The notes under the pieces were generated by a model that was not told the origin of the DNA, did no database searches, and saw nothing but the letters and a program-made list of their open reading frames with translations. Source: Diprion similis (taxonomy: Eukaryota; Arthropoda; Insecta; Hymenoptera; Diprionidae). From it: 64,000 bases of DNA. Position 1 is the first letter of the stretch; every line of letters starts with the position of its first letter. This document shows positions 23,596 to 36,211 of this stretch, one piece after another. The stretch covers positions 8,899,001 to 8,963,000 of the forward strand of contig NC_060105.1 of NCBI RefSeq assembly GCF_021155765.1, read 5' to 3'. The position numbers were made by a program, and so were the translations under genes.

Positions 23596-25258
23596 CTAAT
23601 ACCACAGATCACAAGAGACGTACTTAGTAAAAGTGCCTCCAATAGGTACGCGGTTGCATTACAAGACGAAAGCGAAGCAATCGTTTCTATAAGCATGACT
23701 AAAATTCGTATTTTAAAGTACGATATCAGACAAAAAGATTTCAGCCTGACTTCTTTTGATCCCGATACATTGATATGGATCTTGCCGTTACCGTTGTTAA
23801 GCGCACGTTGGTTGAATAACAGTTAAAATTGTAGAATGGAGATCCCGGCTCAGTAGCAAAACCATTAGTCTGAAACAGTGTTACTGATTGTTTGAATATG
23901 CACTCGAAGTCATCGATGATCGATGTAGTAATTAATACTTGTCTGTTTAAATATTATGGATGAGCAATTAACTACGATGATGATTCCTATCAAGTAAGTG
24001 TCTTGGGAATGAAAATTTTGGCCAGTCGTAGCGGTAACCAGCAATAATATAAACTGTGAACGATGATAGCTGTTATCAAAAGTATAAGTGCTGTTTATGA
24101 TAATTACTTTCACAATCTATCTAGTTGTAATAACAATCTATCTACTGATAACACAGTTCATCAAACATTTTTTTATCGAGTTCGCGTTTAAATAAATTTT
24201 GATTCTATACATTGAATAATAACCAAGATCTTTAATTATTACTTATAAAGTTTGGTTTTGTATTTTTCACGGTGAGTTGGGTTCTAGTTGTTAAATTTTT
24301 ATTTCTTCCACGTAACTAACTAAATAAAAATTACTTTTATCAGATAAAGTTTTCTTTTGTGGAAACCAGAACGAAATTTCAGATTTTATCAAAAATTACC
24401 TATTTTCACAAACATTTATTCTAAACAACAATTAAACGAATATTTCGGACGTACCGTCTATCTGTTGAAGCATGAATATTTGACGCCTACAGATAGGCAA
24501 CCGAAGTTACAATTTGCCAGCTAAGAAATGAAATTGTAACACCCAGTTTCCTATGTGTAGGCGTTGACGTGACTCATTTCCACGTGTAAGTACTACATTG
24601 CAATCTATTATTCTGGAAAGATATATTGTTTTCTGCGGCTTTGATATGTTTTGTGTGAATTGCAGAAATCATGTGCAGAATTTTGGCAGTGACTGAAGCA
24701 TTTTCAGAAATATTGAATATTTACACAGAGGCTATCACCTTCCCCAAACATTCGAAATATTTCTAACGGGTCGAGTATTTCACCACTGATGTCGACAACT
24801 ATAGTTTAGGAGCGAATCGTCAGAAGCGCTCAAACGTTTAGCATGAGGTTGCTTTCGAATGCGAAAATATCAGACATTTGTAAACCGTCGATTAAGATTG
24901 AAACAGAACAATGAATATATTTGCAGTTTTCTAGCAACAATACGAGTAGTAAAATACGAAATGAGCGAAAATAATTTTAGTGCACTATTGGATTGATAGT
25001 GCCATGGCACGATTGCACCATTCACTCATGTATATTGAGTTTACATTCCATTCGTAAAATTTCGTGACTTCTATTCATTTTGCGTTAAAAAAACCTGATA
25101 TTCTTAATAAGATTTACAAAGTGTTTATGACAAGGCACGACGAACAATGTTGTGTAATAAAATTTAAGGATGAATATACAATAATTAGTTAAACGAAGTA
25201 AAAGTAAAGGTTAAATCTTAGTGACAACGCATAAAAACAATTGCTTACAAAATGATAG
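23596..25258. other. Spacer upstream of the esterase relic
   Basis: AT-rich, about 1.7 kb. I looked for missing esterase exons, in particular a Gly-Glu-Ser-Ala-Gly-Gly motif, and saw none. A plus-strand TCAGCCTGA and short minus-strand open stretches near 23740-23880 do not resemble the family. The only structured item is the hairpin at 24483-24564. Confidence 0.5.
24483..24564. other. Imperfect 33-bp hairpin, miRNA-precursor-like
   Basis: The left arm begins ACGCCTACAGATAGG and the right arm ends CCTATGTGTAGGCGT. The inner ends pair as GTTACAATTT with AAATTGTAAC around a loop of about 15 bases. There are about five internal mismatches over 33 base pairs. Length and loop fit a microRNA precursor or a tiny foldback element. 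No known mature sequence was recognised. Confidence 0.45.
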
Positions 25259-25264
25259 TTTATT
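25259..25264 (-). promoter_or_regulatory. Possible peroxiredoxin polyadenylation signal
   Basis: TTTATT on the plus strand (AATAAA on the minus strand), about 410 bases past the peroxiredoxin stop, followed by a run of T on the minus strand. Other AT-rich candidates lie closer to the stop, so the choice is tentative. Confidence 0.3.
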
Positions 25265-25677
25265 TAAAAAAAAAGGCTGCTATGACTCAGCATCAGTTGC
25301 ACACTATAATCGTAATATATTGCCAAAATACATAAATATTGAACTACAAAAATGCCTTTTACAGGCTTTACGCTAATTATAGGACAAAAAGGCAATTATG
25401 ACGAATAGTTTTGCGGGTGCGTGGTTATTTGTTTTCATCGGTGAAAGTACAATTTTTTTTCTCAAGTTGAAAAATATTACTTAAAAACAAGTTTTTCATC
25501 AACTTAAGACTGGAATACACAAAATAGGAATAATAAGTTGTTTGTAATCAAAATAGTCAATAAGTCATCCAAGTATACTCCCATGGTTTAGAGAGAGAGA
25601 GAGAGAGAAAAATATTTTATATTTGTGTATGCCATGAGAGTAACACCGTGTGACAAATCCCCGTCATCTTCAGAGAT

Positions 25678-26936
25678 TTACGAGTCCTTGAAGTATTGCT
25701 TGGATTCTTTGACGTCAGGCACCATAGTCTTCTGTCCTGGTTTCCAGCCAGCAGGGCAGACCTCACCGTATTTGTCAGTGTACTGGAATGCTTGTACAAG
25801 ACGGAGTGTTTCGTCAACAGATCTAAACAGAAAAATACAGTAAAATTTTCCAGCTTGTATGCAGTTTGACCATCAAGATTAGAGTTTACATTGAGCAATG
25901 GCACTGTAATGCTATTTTAATTACGATAGGAAAAATTCTTAAAAATTAGGATGATACTCACCGCCCAACGGGGAGATCGTTGATGGTTATTTGTCGTAGA
26001 ACCTGCTTGTCATCAATGATGAAAAGTCCACGGAATGGAATGCCAGATTCTTCGTCAAGGACACCGTAATCCCTAGAAATTTTCAAGCTCTTGTCAGCGA
26101 GCAGAGGTATTTTCATTTCTCCAAGACCTCCCTGCTTGCGTGGGGTGTTGATCCAGGCAAGGTGGCTGAAGTGTGAGTCAGTAGATGCAGCAACAACTTC
26201 GCATCCAATAGCTCGGAATTCAGCGACACGATCAGAGAAGGCAATGATCTCCGTTGGACAGACAAAAGTGCTGTGGAAAATATAGGTTTAAATGAATATC
26301 CAAGACGATAATTGAAAAAAGAAATGTAGAATTATTGGTAGATTGGCAGGTGAAAAAAAAAAACAAAAAATTAAATATATTTTACATGAAGTTGAATCAT
26401 GTTACACACTTAGATGTAGCAAAATGCATAGAAAGTTTTCGTTTAAACAAGGAACATTTAGTGTATGGGCTCCATGAGTTAATGGAAATGTGCAAGTCAT
26501 GTAGTAACATGAATAGATTAAGATGGCCGCAATGTAACACAAAACAGAACATAAGCATGATTATATTTTCTACTTAATAACTTCTTAAATTCATTAAAAG
26601 TATTTTTGTTCAACAAATATACTATTAGTAGATTTTGCTCCTGGAAAAGATGGTAGCATTGTTTAGGCTTCATCGAACAATATTTTGAACAAAGAATGAC
26701 AGTAAAAGTGCTGTTAGTGGATGATGTTTTGATATTTTGCATGTTTTTGAAATAAGCAAACACCATCCCTTCTTTGCTCATTAACGACTCAATTGATTAT
26801 ATACTCACAAGTCCAATGGGTAGAAAAATAGGATCAGATATTTTCCTTTGTAGTCATCTAACGAGATATCCTTGAACTGACCATCAACGACGGCAGTCCC
26901 TTTGAATGCAGGTGCTGGTTTTTGGAGAGCAGGCAT
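25678..26936 (-). CDS. Jafrac1: Typical 2-Cys peroxiredoxin (Prdx1/2, Jafrac1 type)
   Basis: Three exons (26809-26936, 25962-26270, 25678-25822) join in frame to 193 residues starting [17 protein letters not shown]; cytosolic family members have 194-199. The peroxidatic Cys is residue 47 in FYPLDFTFVCPTE and the resolving Cys is residue 168 in GEVCPAGW. Together they make the obligate dimer disulphide that reduces H2O2 with thioredoxin (family knowledge). Both GGLG and the C-terminal YF motif are present, which in this family marks forms sensitive to hyperoxidation and so able to act in peroxide signalling. There is no targeting peptide, so a cytosolic form is inferred. The ATG is preceded, 15 bases upstream, by a possible acceptor (ATTGTTAG), so a non-coding first exon probably lies further upstream. 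Confidence 0.97.
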
Positions 26937-28519
26937 TTTGGCGTTTGTATACTAACAATGAACAAACAAATGTACAAATGAAGTTCTGAATTTAATACTC
27001 CATTTGGAAAAAAATAAAAGTTACATGTATTAAGGAATAAAAAAAACATGGCAACAGATAATTATCATAGATGAATCGATTTCAGTCATTGACTATGATA
27101 CTGGTAAGACTACACTAAATTCCAAGTGACTTGAGAGATTAAAATATTATCTATAGCTTAGTCACTGTGACTGATAGATAAAAAAAAAATTACATAGTCA
27201 TTAGAACAAGGTAATGGCAATGGAATAAAAGTAAATGCTAAAAGCAAGAAACTATACAAGATTGATTACTTAGAGCAGTCTGTAGAAATAATGACCACTT
27301 ATGTACAGTTAAGGCAAAATTATATAAAATCCGTTTGTCAATACGATTGTAAAATATTTGCACGAGTGCAAGTATACGTGACAGATAAGAAGAAATTAAG
27401 AATAATGGATTACTGAAAATAGGAACAAGAATTACTGAAAAAACCTTATTATTAAGTTAGAATTTTTGAATAATTCAATTAATTCAAGAACAATGAATAA
27501 TCGACGAACATTGCATGCAAACATAGAAAACCAGTTATACAAAAATTTATAAACCATAAATAGTTCAGGATCAAATGCCTAGGTTCAATTTTATCAACTC
27601 ATATTATGATAGATGTGGCTGATGTAATGCTTCTAGTACTTTCTATCAAGAAATTTGATGCCGGTTGAATTATCATGACCCATCAATCAAGAGTCTTCTG
27701 TGAACGTGGCATAATCGAATTCATTAATAAATATTTCACAGAGTGTATCTGGCAAAAACGACAAATAAGACCTAGGTGAATACTTAATAATCCACGCCAA
27801 TGGGAAAGAATAATCGATGCAATAAAACTTGAAATAAGTACCGCGTGTAGCGACCGGTTTACACAAAGTTGTGTAACCATCGATTGGCAGCACAAGGATA
27901 CGTACGCAAGAAACAGAAACAATTGGACCGAGGAGAATACGTATCGTAACAAACACGGACCTTGAAACTATCGCGAAATGATAGGAAAAAAACAATAATC
28001 GTAGTCGGACAAAGGCGGGAATATTCGCTACGTACAACAAGCAAGGCAAATCGCGTAACTACGTGATGTAACAGAGCAAGAGATACGCGCGCGTCGATGG
28101 AAGATATGACGTTGTGTAGAAATAACGCAAGATTCCAGAGAATTCATGCGATACACCGACATAGTCTGGAATGATTAGCGACCGTTAGGCTGTCCACGTA
28201 ACGGACGGTGAAAGGAGCCAGATTCATCTCAATCCTTCGCAATAATCTTCTCTCAAGCACATGCGGAGAGAAAAAAACTCAATAAAAAAAATCCGCTTAG
28301 ACGATAGCACTCAGTTAATATCATTACGCACGTATTTGTCTTACGTACGTGCCAACAGGTTCAAAGTTAATCGTTCAGTAATGGTTCGTTCATTTTTACT
28401 TACCTTGTTTAGAGCTGAAGTTCCACAAACTGATCCCTCGAGCTATTCGGCACGAATGAAGCAAATACTTAGGCAATGTTGCCGGCTTACCGGCAGATGC
28501 TGATAAGTTGTTGCCCTAA

Positions 28520-28552
<33 letters not shown>

Positions 28553-29206
28553 GGGTAACGGAGAGGCTAGAGAGCGGCGACGAGTCTGCGCGTATCGACT
28601 TCCGGCTACGTTCAACCACCAGCTTCCGAATTGCCTCCTGAACTCCATCTGTTGTCAGATCGACAAAACGTTTGACTAGTTTTCCAAGTTTTCTGACTGT
28701 GTCGTTGCAGGATCGTTTGCCTTGCATGCCTTTGATCCGTAACATAACCTAAATGTCAGTAGTAATTTTCAAATTTTATTCACTTTATGTAATCGTATAT
28801 TGTTTACATGATTGGTGAAAATTATTTCGCATCGGTTTACGATACTGGCCGCTTTTCTACCTTAGCATAGTTTGACAGTTTTTTACTGTTTTCAGCAGCG
28901 GCTGGTGTTGAAAATTGCCAACTCATCTATATTAGTTTTTTCATATCCCTGAACGTAACATGTAGAATCATTTTAGAGTTTGTCATTATTTCTTAGGAGA
29001 TAAAATGATGATTCTCAGCGCGAAAATTCCGAGGAATAGTGGGTAGTTTAACTGAAAACCCATACTTATCGACCGAGGTTAAAGAATAATCTTAAGCGCC
29101 GTAAAAATATTTATCTTTTTAATTTCGTGAACATTTCGTTGCTTGCGTATCGTGTGTTTGGCTGCTGCACATACGGAATTAGATAATCTCTCATTTACAG
29201 ATAATA
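26937..29206. other. Spacer between divergent peroxiredoxin and PTRHD1 genes
   Basis: This 2.3 kb should hold the 5' UTR intron and promoter of the minus-strand peroxiredoxin and the promoter of plus-strand PTRHD1. GC content and CpG rise between about 27840 and 28700, which fits the peroxiredoxin promoter. A 29-base G tract sits at 28522-28550. Open frames here are not recognisable. Confidence 0.45.
28522..28550. repeat. 29-nt homopolymeric G tract
   Basis: Twenty-nine uninterrupted G after AAGA and before TTGGG. Such a run can form G-quadruplex structures and is error-prone in sequencing, so its true length is uncertain. Confidence 0.9.
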
Positions 29207-30582
29207 ATGTCTCAACTTATACAGTATGTCGTGGTTCGTCAAGATTTGATAAAAACTATGAGTTGGCCGGTCGGTGCTGTGATTGCGCAAGCTTGTCACG
29301 CGTGTTCGGCCGTTACGCATTTGTTTCACGATGATATTCATACGCGAGCTTATCTCGCCGATTTAGACAACATGCACAAGGTGGTTTTACAGGTAAATTG
29401 AAATAACCGGCCTATAAACTCCTCTGCAACTCTAATGTAGTTAATACAATATGTATACATTCATTTTTTTCATTTCGCAACAAACAGTTGCAGGTTTTAA
29501 AATCTACGGAAGTTTTCTGGGTAGGGATCAAAAGTTCGAAGGGTCAATATTGCAAATGGCGGATATATCGAAATTTCAAACTTGTGAAAATAAATTAACG
29601 AAAGTTAAGTTCTTCGAAATCTTGATTTTTTAAAGTGTTACTGTTTGGTAGTCATTCTAATCAGTGACACTTTCGAAAATCGAGATTTCAACTTCCGTTA
29701 TTTCATTTTCGCATGTTTGAAACTTCGATATATCGATCATTTGCAATATTCACCCTCCCAAGTTTTGACCCCCACCCAGTTTTCCAAGTTGTAACATTCT
29801 GAACTGCACTTGGCGCTGCTCAGTGGCCAAAATTGGAACTTGTCGAAGGGATGTCTCGTTCAAATCGCTCAGGCTGAATTTTTTCAAAAAGAAACTTAAC
29901 TTCTGGTATCGCGTGGGGTTAATTTCAAATCGAAACGAATTACCGTGTGTCACACGGCCTTCAGAGCCTGAATTGCGAGTTGCAGATATTTCGCCATATT
30001 TAGCGAGTGCATGCCGGGTATCGTGGGAAGTTAATTTGATTCATTATAATTTAATACCGCAATGCATTTGCGGTGGACATTTGAAATTTCTCATGACGGA
30101 AATATAATTGCGCGCATCATATCACGAAATTGCATAATAGGAAGACGACTTATTCAAATATCTCCTGAGTTAGTGAGACATTCGTATAAATGTCCACACC
30201 ACTGCACGATGACGCAGCAGTTCTGTCCCATTTTGTCTCTTATGGTCGTAGGCGTAAAGTGTTGATTCGAACATTTCGTTTGAAAAAATGAAAAATTTAA
30301 TAATAATACTAATGTACACATTTATTAAATGATTGTTTACTTGCACAACTCTCTTAACAATCTTACGATGATAACGGTTGATCAACTGTTGTAAACATAT
30401 TTTTGTTCCAGGCTCCAGACGATTCCAGTTTAATGGATTTGAAAAAATCTTTGGACGAAAACGACATCAAGCACAAGCTTTGGATAGAACAGCCGGAAAA
30501 CATCCCTACTTGTCTAGTTGTAAAGCCGTATCCAAAAGATGAAATTCAAATTTATTTTAAGAAATTTAAATTGTTTAAGTAG
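29207..30582 (+). CDS. PTRHD1: PTRHD1-like peptidyl-tRNA hydrolase-domain protein
   Basis: Two exons (29207-29392 and 30412-30582, TAG at the end) encode 118 residues starting MSQLIQYVVVRQDL. The PTH2 fold is recognisable from SWPVGAVIAQACHA (first helix and glycine turn), the MHKVVLQAPD strand-turn, KHKLWIEQPENIPTC and the closing KPYPKDE...KKFKLFK. This order matches human PTRHD1, a member of the type II peptidyl-tRNA hydrolase family. Canonical Pth2 releases peptides from prematurely dropped peptidyl-tRNA; whether PTRHD1 does so is not established. The 1019-base intron carries an inverted-repeat element. The ATG is the first in frame after a short AT-rich leader. Confidence 0.95.
29517..29779. 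mobile_element. Foldback MITE in the PTRHD1 intron
   Basis: The 263-bp segment opens CTGGGTAGGGATCAAAAG and closes with the imperfect reverse complement CTTTTGACCCCCACCCAG spaced accordingly. The two halves pair over most of their length: TATTGCAAATGGCGGATATATCGAA on the left against ATATATCGATCATTTGCAATATT on the right, and TTACTG against CAGTGACA at the centre. It has no coding capacity. Four T flank both ends and may be the target duplication. Confidence 0.7.
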
Positions 30583-30590
30583 CTTGATGC

Positions 30591-30596
30591 AATAAA
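30591..30596 (+). promoter_or_regulatory. PTRHD1 polyadenylation signal
   Basis: AATAAA starting nine bases after the PTRHD1 TAG. Confidence 0.55.
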
Positions 30597-31864
30597 ATAA
30601 TTTCTTTTCACTCACAGCAAAGGCACATTTTATTACCTTTTCTCACAATTAGAAAATACTTCTTGGTATTTGTGTTTTGTCCGGGGAATAATCTAAAATC
30701 AATTCAATTTATCAATCAATTTAATAATCGTATTTATTAATATGTGCTAATGGTATGACTCGTCGAAATATAAAATATTAGCAAAATATTATAAATCATG
30801 ATTTTATAAATTGGAAAATACTGATCGTTTGGTGTAGAATTTGTGCCAATAAATATTGGACAAATTTTTTCCCGTTTCGAATCTTTCAGAACTAGACATA
30901 TATAATAGTATATAATAATATGTGTATAGTATACAGTATAAATTAAAATTATTTATTGTCTACGATTTTTCTATAGTATTCGCATTTCTATAATTTAATA
31001 TTATTTTAAATTTGTTTTTCTCTGTAAAAATTTTTGTTTAAAATTATAATAGAATTATATATGCGACAGATCGGTATTTGTGGACCTTTGCAGAGCGTAG
31101 AATTGATTATTAATAATTTTATTGAAGGTCCGGGTAACTCGGTTCGCCAATATTATAATTCAGTTATTCCGATCCAAATATATCGCGGACACTTCGGTCA
31201 AAGAGTGATAATCTTTCCCGATGGAAATGACCTGGTTGATGGTTCGCTGAGTTAAGGCAGAGATCAATGACGCGCGTTTCAGATATCGAGAATTGGGAAT
31301 GAGCTAGAATCTAGATTATGGAATTTTACAAACGTAAATTAGTTCTTTTCAGCTTCTGTCTCGTCTCCTTTTTTCAGATATATTCTACGCATTGTACGCA
31401 ACACGCATGCCATCGAGAGTATTTTTATAACAAATTTGATTTATATGTACATAAGTTCAGTTCTTTCGAATAAATATTCCAAAAATCAAGATGAAATTGA
31501 CGTTGTTCCATATGTTCGAGATTATAAGCCATCTCCAATGTGCATGCGTTGAACGAGGATTACGTAAATAAATAACAAGTCGCTTTTTCGTTCAAAATCA
31601 TATGTTAAAAAATATCTAGCTTTGTAAAATATGACCGCATCATACGACGAGATACTCTGACCGTATATTCAGTGCCCTGTTAACCAGAGAGGATTGCTGC
31701 ACATTGTGAGATAAACTTTTTATTTATAGAATAATAACGCAGTGGAAATTGTTAAAACTGCGTAAGCGTATACAGGTATGTACCTTACGTGGAAAATCGG
31801 TTATTTGTGTACAGAGTATATGTTATAATAACATATAAATTACATGTATTAATATAAGTAGTAT

Positions 31865-31867
<3 letters not shown>

Positions 31868-31906
<39 letters not shown>

Positions 31907-31911
31907 GACAT
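31868..31911. repeat. (TA)n microsatellite
   Basis: About 22 uninterrupted TA units in the convergent spacer. Confidence 0.9.
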
Positions 31912-32303
31912 GTGTACAAGGAATATTTTCCCTAATAGTCTTAAAGCTATCGTTATCTGCATTTTGCGGTGATAAATGGCAAAGTTAAAGATTATCATTA
32001 CATAACTTTATACCAATTTAATCCTGTAAAGAATGTTACTTGCCACAATGATAAAATAACCGATGAAATTCGCTTGCGCTTGTGTAGGATTATTGTGCGT
32101 GATTATGTTTATTCCCGAAAGTTCATCCGACGTTGTGTAATTTTCTCTTTTTGTGCTCTATGAAAGTAAATAATTATACTAATTTTTTCTTAGCATTGTT
32201 AATTGATCGGAATAACTGTATGTTGTTATATACTAATAACAGTTTCACCTATACACGATACAATGACAATTGAAAATTCCGTCGTTTATAAATTAGATAC
32301 GTA

Positions 32304-32309
<6 letters not shown>

Positions 32310-32369
<60 letters not shown>
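32310..32369. repeat. (TA)n microsatellite
   Basis: About 29 TA units with one TG interruption, next to a T run. Confidence 0.9.
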
Positions 32370-32990
32370 TTTTTTTTTCAATATATGATTAATTTTTCCT
32401 ACTTGCTAATTATACAAGTTATAATATAATATTTTAACTATGTACGTAACAATGTTCCTTGATAAACTGTACATGAGTACAATGATCAGTTGCAAAAAAT
32501 TAATAATTATTGTAATAAATTATTTTCATTGTCAAATCAGCATCACCTATGCATAGGAGTTTTTAAATGTGGCCATAAGCTGGTTAAAGCCTCTTCGATT
32601 TAATATTCATTCAAATTTAGCGAAACTTGAATGAATAACTTTAGATATTGCTATTATAATTACCATCATAATTCAATGTTGCTATTCTCATCGTCATTAC
32701 GATTGTTATGTTACAATAACTATTATTATCATTATGTACACGCATAGTTGGCGCTGCTATTAGACACTGTAAGTACATTTATTTACAAGACTTATGAATA
32801 GGATGTTCTTAATAATTAAATATTGACTTGATTATTCTTTTAATATGTATATATTTACGTTGTGAAAAAAAAAGAAAAGAAATTTAATAGGAGAAGTTAA
32901 AGAAATGGAATAATAATTATTATAGGATACGTATTCATCATTGTTGAATTATGATGCGTGTTTATTGAAGAGGAAAAAAAAAATTTGTTC

Positions 32991-33091
32991 TTATTCGTAG
33001 CAATGATCAAATCCTGGCGGTCTCTTCCTCGCCTGGCTCATATCCTCGAAGAAGAATCCAGGATCGCGTGAAGCCTTCGGGATCTCCATCT
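32991..33091 (-). other. Possible alternative last exon of the collagen gene
   Basis: After GGATTGCAG (or the tandem CAGAG) an open stretch starts MEIPKASRDPGFFFEDMSQ and ends GFDHCYE, then TAA at 32993-32991. The reading looks coding in composition. Using the AG just before the ATG it would be phase 0 and could join exon 34144-34278 in place of exon 33441-33563, giving a different C-terminus. The acceptor is weak (GAG), and it may simply be 3' UTR. Confidence 0.25.
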
Positions 33092-33440
33092 CTGCAATCC
33101 GAAATGATTACTATTCCCGCCATTTCCACAAGCTGTTGTGCCTCGACTGAAACGAAAGATGAAAGAGAGAACAAAAAAAAACCAAAAAACCCGCGTTTCA
33201 ACCTCTCTGGGAATCGATACCGTTTTTTCCTTTTTCTTCTTCTCTATAATATTATCTATACAAACCGCATGCACCCAAGATTGTTAGTGAAAATCGCAAA
33301 ATAAGTTGCGAACGTGAGAGGAGGATGACAAAACGGAAACAGAGAAAAACACGACAAATATCGCGGCACCGGAAGTGCGGGGGGTTCAACTTTACCAGGT
33401 CACGTTAGTTTGGGAGGAATGTGAGTCACGTGATGAGCAT

Positions 33441-34509
33441 TTATTTCTCTGCCATATTCCCGTTTTGGTCTGGGTAATCGTCGTACTCTTCTTCCGGTTC
33501 CTCGTAATCCGTTTCCGCTGGTTCAGGACCGTCAGGCGCGGGTCCTGGCGTGCTCATCATTTCCTAATCACAGGAGGGAATAATTCCAAAACACAAGGAT
33601 CAAATCCCCTGACTGATAGAAACTACCTCACGCAGGCTGCTGAGGGTGGAAGGCGATAGAAATCATTCCTTGAAATCAGTTTGATCGCATTCAAGCTGCG
33701 ATAATAATTAATCAAATCTTGCATGCAATTTGTAGAAATTTTTTTTACGAAACTTGGACTTTACTGAGAAATAGTGGATTTTTTATTTCAAGTAAAAAAA
33801 AAAAAATAATCAGAGAACTTGTATATAACAAATGTTGAAATGTTTTCTGGGAAATTTGTTTTTTTTTCCCACAAATTAATGATTCGAATCTAAGGAGTCG
33901 GATTGAAATCCTGTTATCGGAATATATTTTTATACCACCGATCTGTAGCTGAAAAGAAAATACTAGGATAGAATTAACAAAGCCATGCAATTTTTCGTAG
34001 ATCGTGATAAACTGGGTGAAGTTGGAGAACCTAAATAATTAGTAGCATACACCGGATATGTTATTTACGCAACAAATCTCGATCGACGAGTAATAAACGG
34101 AAAGCATAAGAGATCAAAAATCAAAAAATGTGGGAATTCGTACCTTGGATGGTCTCCAGCCGCATCCAGGAAGCGGAAGTCCATCGGCTCCCAAAGGACA
34201 CGGAGCATCGAGTCCAGGAACACCCTGATCTCCTTTGTCACCTTTGTCGCCTTTCCTTCCTCGCTTACCTGGTGGACCCTGAGGACACAGCGCGAGAAGC
34301 ATAAGTTGAGTTTGAGTTAGTTTTTGGGAAAGATTAAAGTTAAGACACGTACTGCAGTTGCGGCGTGCAAGTAGGCCAGGCATTGTAACAAAAGTTTGTG
34401 CATTTTTATCTAGGTGTGTAATATCGTCATAAATTATAAATTAATGGATTTCGGGAATTTAAGATGTGCAGAAAATTGTTTTTATACTTTCGGAGATGGA
34501 TATATATAT

Positions 34510-34540
<31 letters not shown>

Positions 34541-36141
34541 TATCGAAAAAAAGGATTCGAAACTTTTGTCAATTTTATGATAACGAAATGCAGAAGGATT
34601 TTTCGTTCATAGTTTTGATTTTTATCAATCAACTTTATAATTCTCTTGTCGTTCAAAAAATCTCAAAATTTTTATATACATATATATTAGTCATGATTCT
34701 GACGTCGCCGTATCACGTACTTTGAAACTTTCTTTTAGTTGTTCTTTTTTTTCTCTTTTTCTTTTTCAAATCGTTGGTGGCAGCGTGAAATATTTTCTTA
34801 CATAAAATTTTTTCGATTCTTTAGATAAATTCCGTTTGCACAGAGTCAATTATAGAAACGGAAAAATAATGTCAGTTTCCTTTAGACTGAATTTTACTAA
34901 TTTGACTCTGCAGATAGGTGAAAATCGATTTGTTATACTGTGAAATTGTATAGGCGCTAAAATACTGAGATTCCGTTTTTTTTTGTTGTTGTTTTTTGTT
35001 TTTGTTTTTATAGAGATTAAAGTAAGTAAAGTATTTTATTGTTAACTTTTAAATACATCATGAAAAAGATTCATCGATTAATCTCGCAAGGATAGGATAA
35101 ACGCTTCTATCACGTTCGCAGAGCGAACAATTGTGATCAATAATTAATTATCACCATACCGTTAATTGCGGTATCTATTTCTTTTTTTTTACATTACAAA
35201 TTAGGTTGATAAATGATAAAATTAATAAAAAACAATCAATATTTATAGTCAGTTGAATACTCACAGCCTGGCCGGTGGTGCCTTTTTCACCTTTTGGTCC
35301 CTGTAATTTTCACGCAGCGTAAAAACAAACAAAAAAAAACATACAAACATATAAGTATACTTACAAATAAAAATATATACGATAAAACAAAAATTTGAAC
35401 ATTTTAGTTATAATAATCGTGGATATTGGAGCAGTGTTAATTAATTAAACAAAAGGCACATTTCTGCAGGAGAAATTTTAACCAACTGTATAAATATTTT
35501 AAAGCCTGTGTCCTTCGGCATGCATGACAAAGGCAGAGAATTTAGATGCTTCGATGATGTGGTAAATGTTTAACTACTAATTTTTGACTTCTTTCTTTGT
35601 TTTTTTTTTTTTTTTAACTAAGTGTTCGAAATTCTCCAATTAATGCACTAAAGTAGTTGTATACATGTACTTGTGCAATGTTTCGTCACCATACCTCAGT
35701 ACCTGGAATCCCATCTGTTCCCTGGGGAAAAGTAGAGAAAAAAAAATTGATATTAATTTTATATTGACATATATATGCATGGATGGGTGGTTTCTGATTC
35801 ATTTGATTGTAAAAAACGGTAAAAACATGGTAAAAAAAAAACGAAGAAATTCGGTTCAAGCCGGCAAACTTTTTTAGAAAAATCGTCGATTTAATATAAG
35901 TTCAGCAAAGTTTTGGAATAAAAAGTTATTTTAATACTCACAGGCAGTCCTGGGTCTCCACGTTCTCCCTTCGTGCCAGGCTCGCCTTGTGCACCCTGTA
36001 ATAATATAAAAAGTGTGAATAGTAGCTGTGTTCAAATGGTAAAATCGTAAATAGTGAAATGAAATTTCCTTCGTATATAATGTTCGAGAAAAAATTTCCC
36101 TTCTATTCGTCCTGCATGATTTGACTGATATTTTATACTAT

Positions 36142-36211
<70 letters not shown>

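Larger units (their letters stand above)
30597..33440. other. AT-rich spacer and probable collagen 3' UTR
   Basis: The PTRHD1 (+) and collagen (-) genes converge here. The part nearest 33440 should be collagen 3' UTR. Long (TA)n blocks occupy 31868-31911 and 32310-32369. A 65-codon plus-strand open frame at 31061-31255 has somewhat coding-like composition but no recognisable family and no splice context. Confidence 0.5.

Noticed and set aside
28443-28745. Minus-strand open frame running through the G tract as polyproline
   Set aside because: The apparent protein depends on the homopolymer. The non-repeat part has no recognisable family and lies in a promoter-like region.
31061-31255. 65-codon plus-strand open frame
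   Set aside because: No recognisable family, no convincing start context or splice sites, and it sits in an AT-rich convergent spacer.
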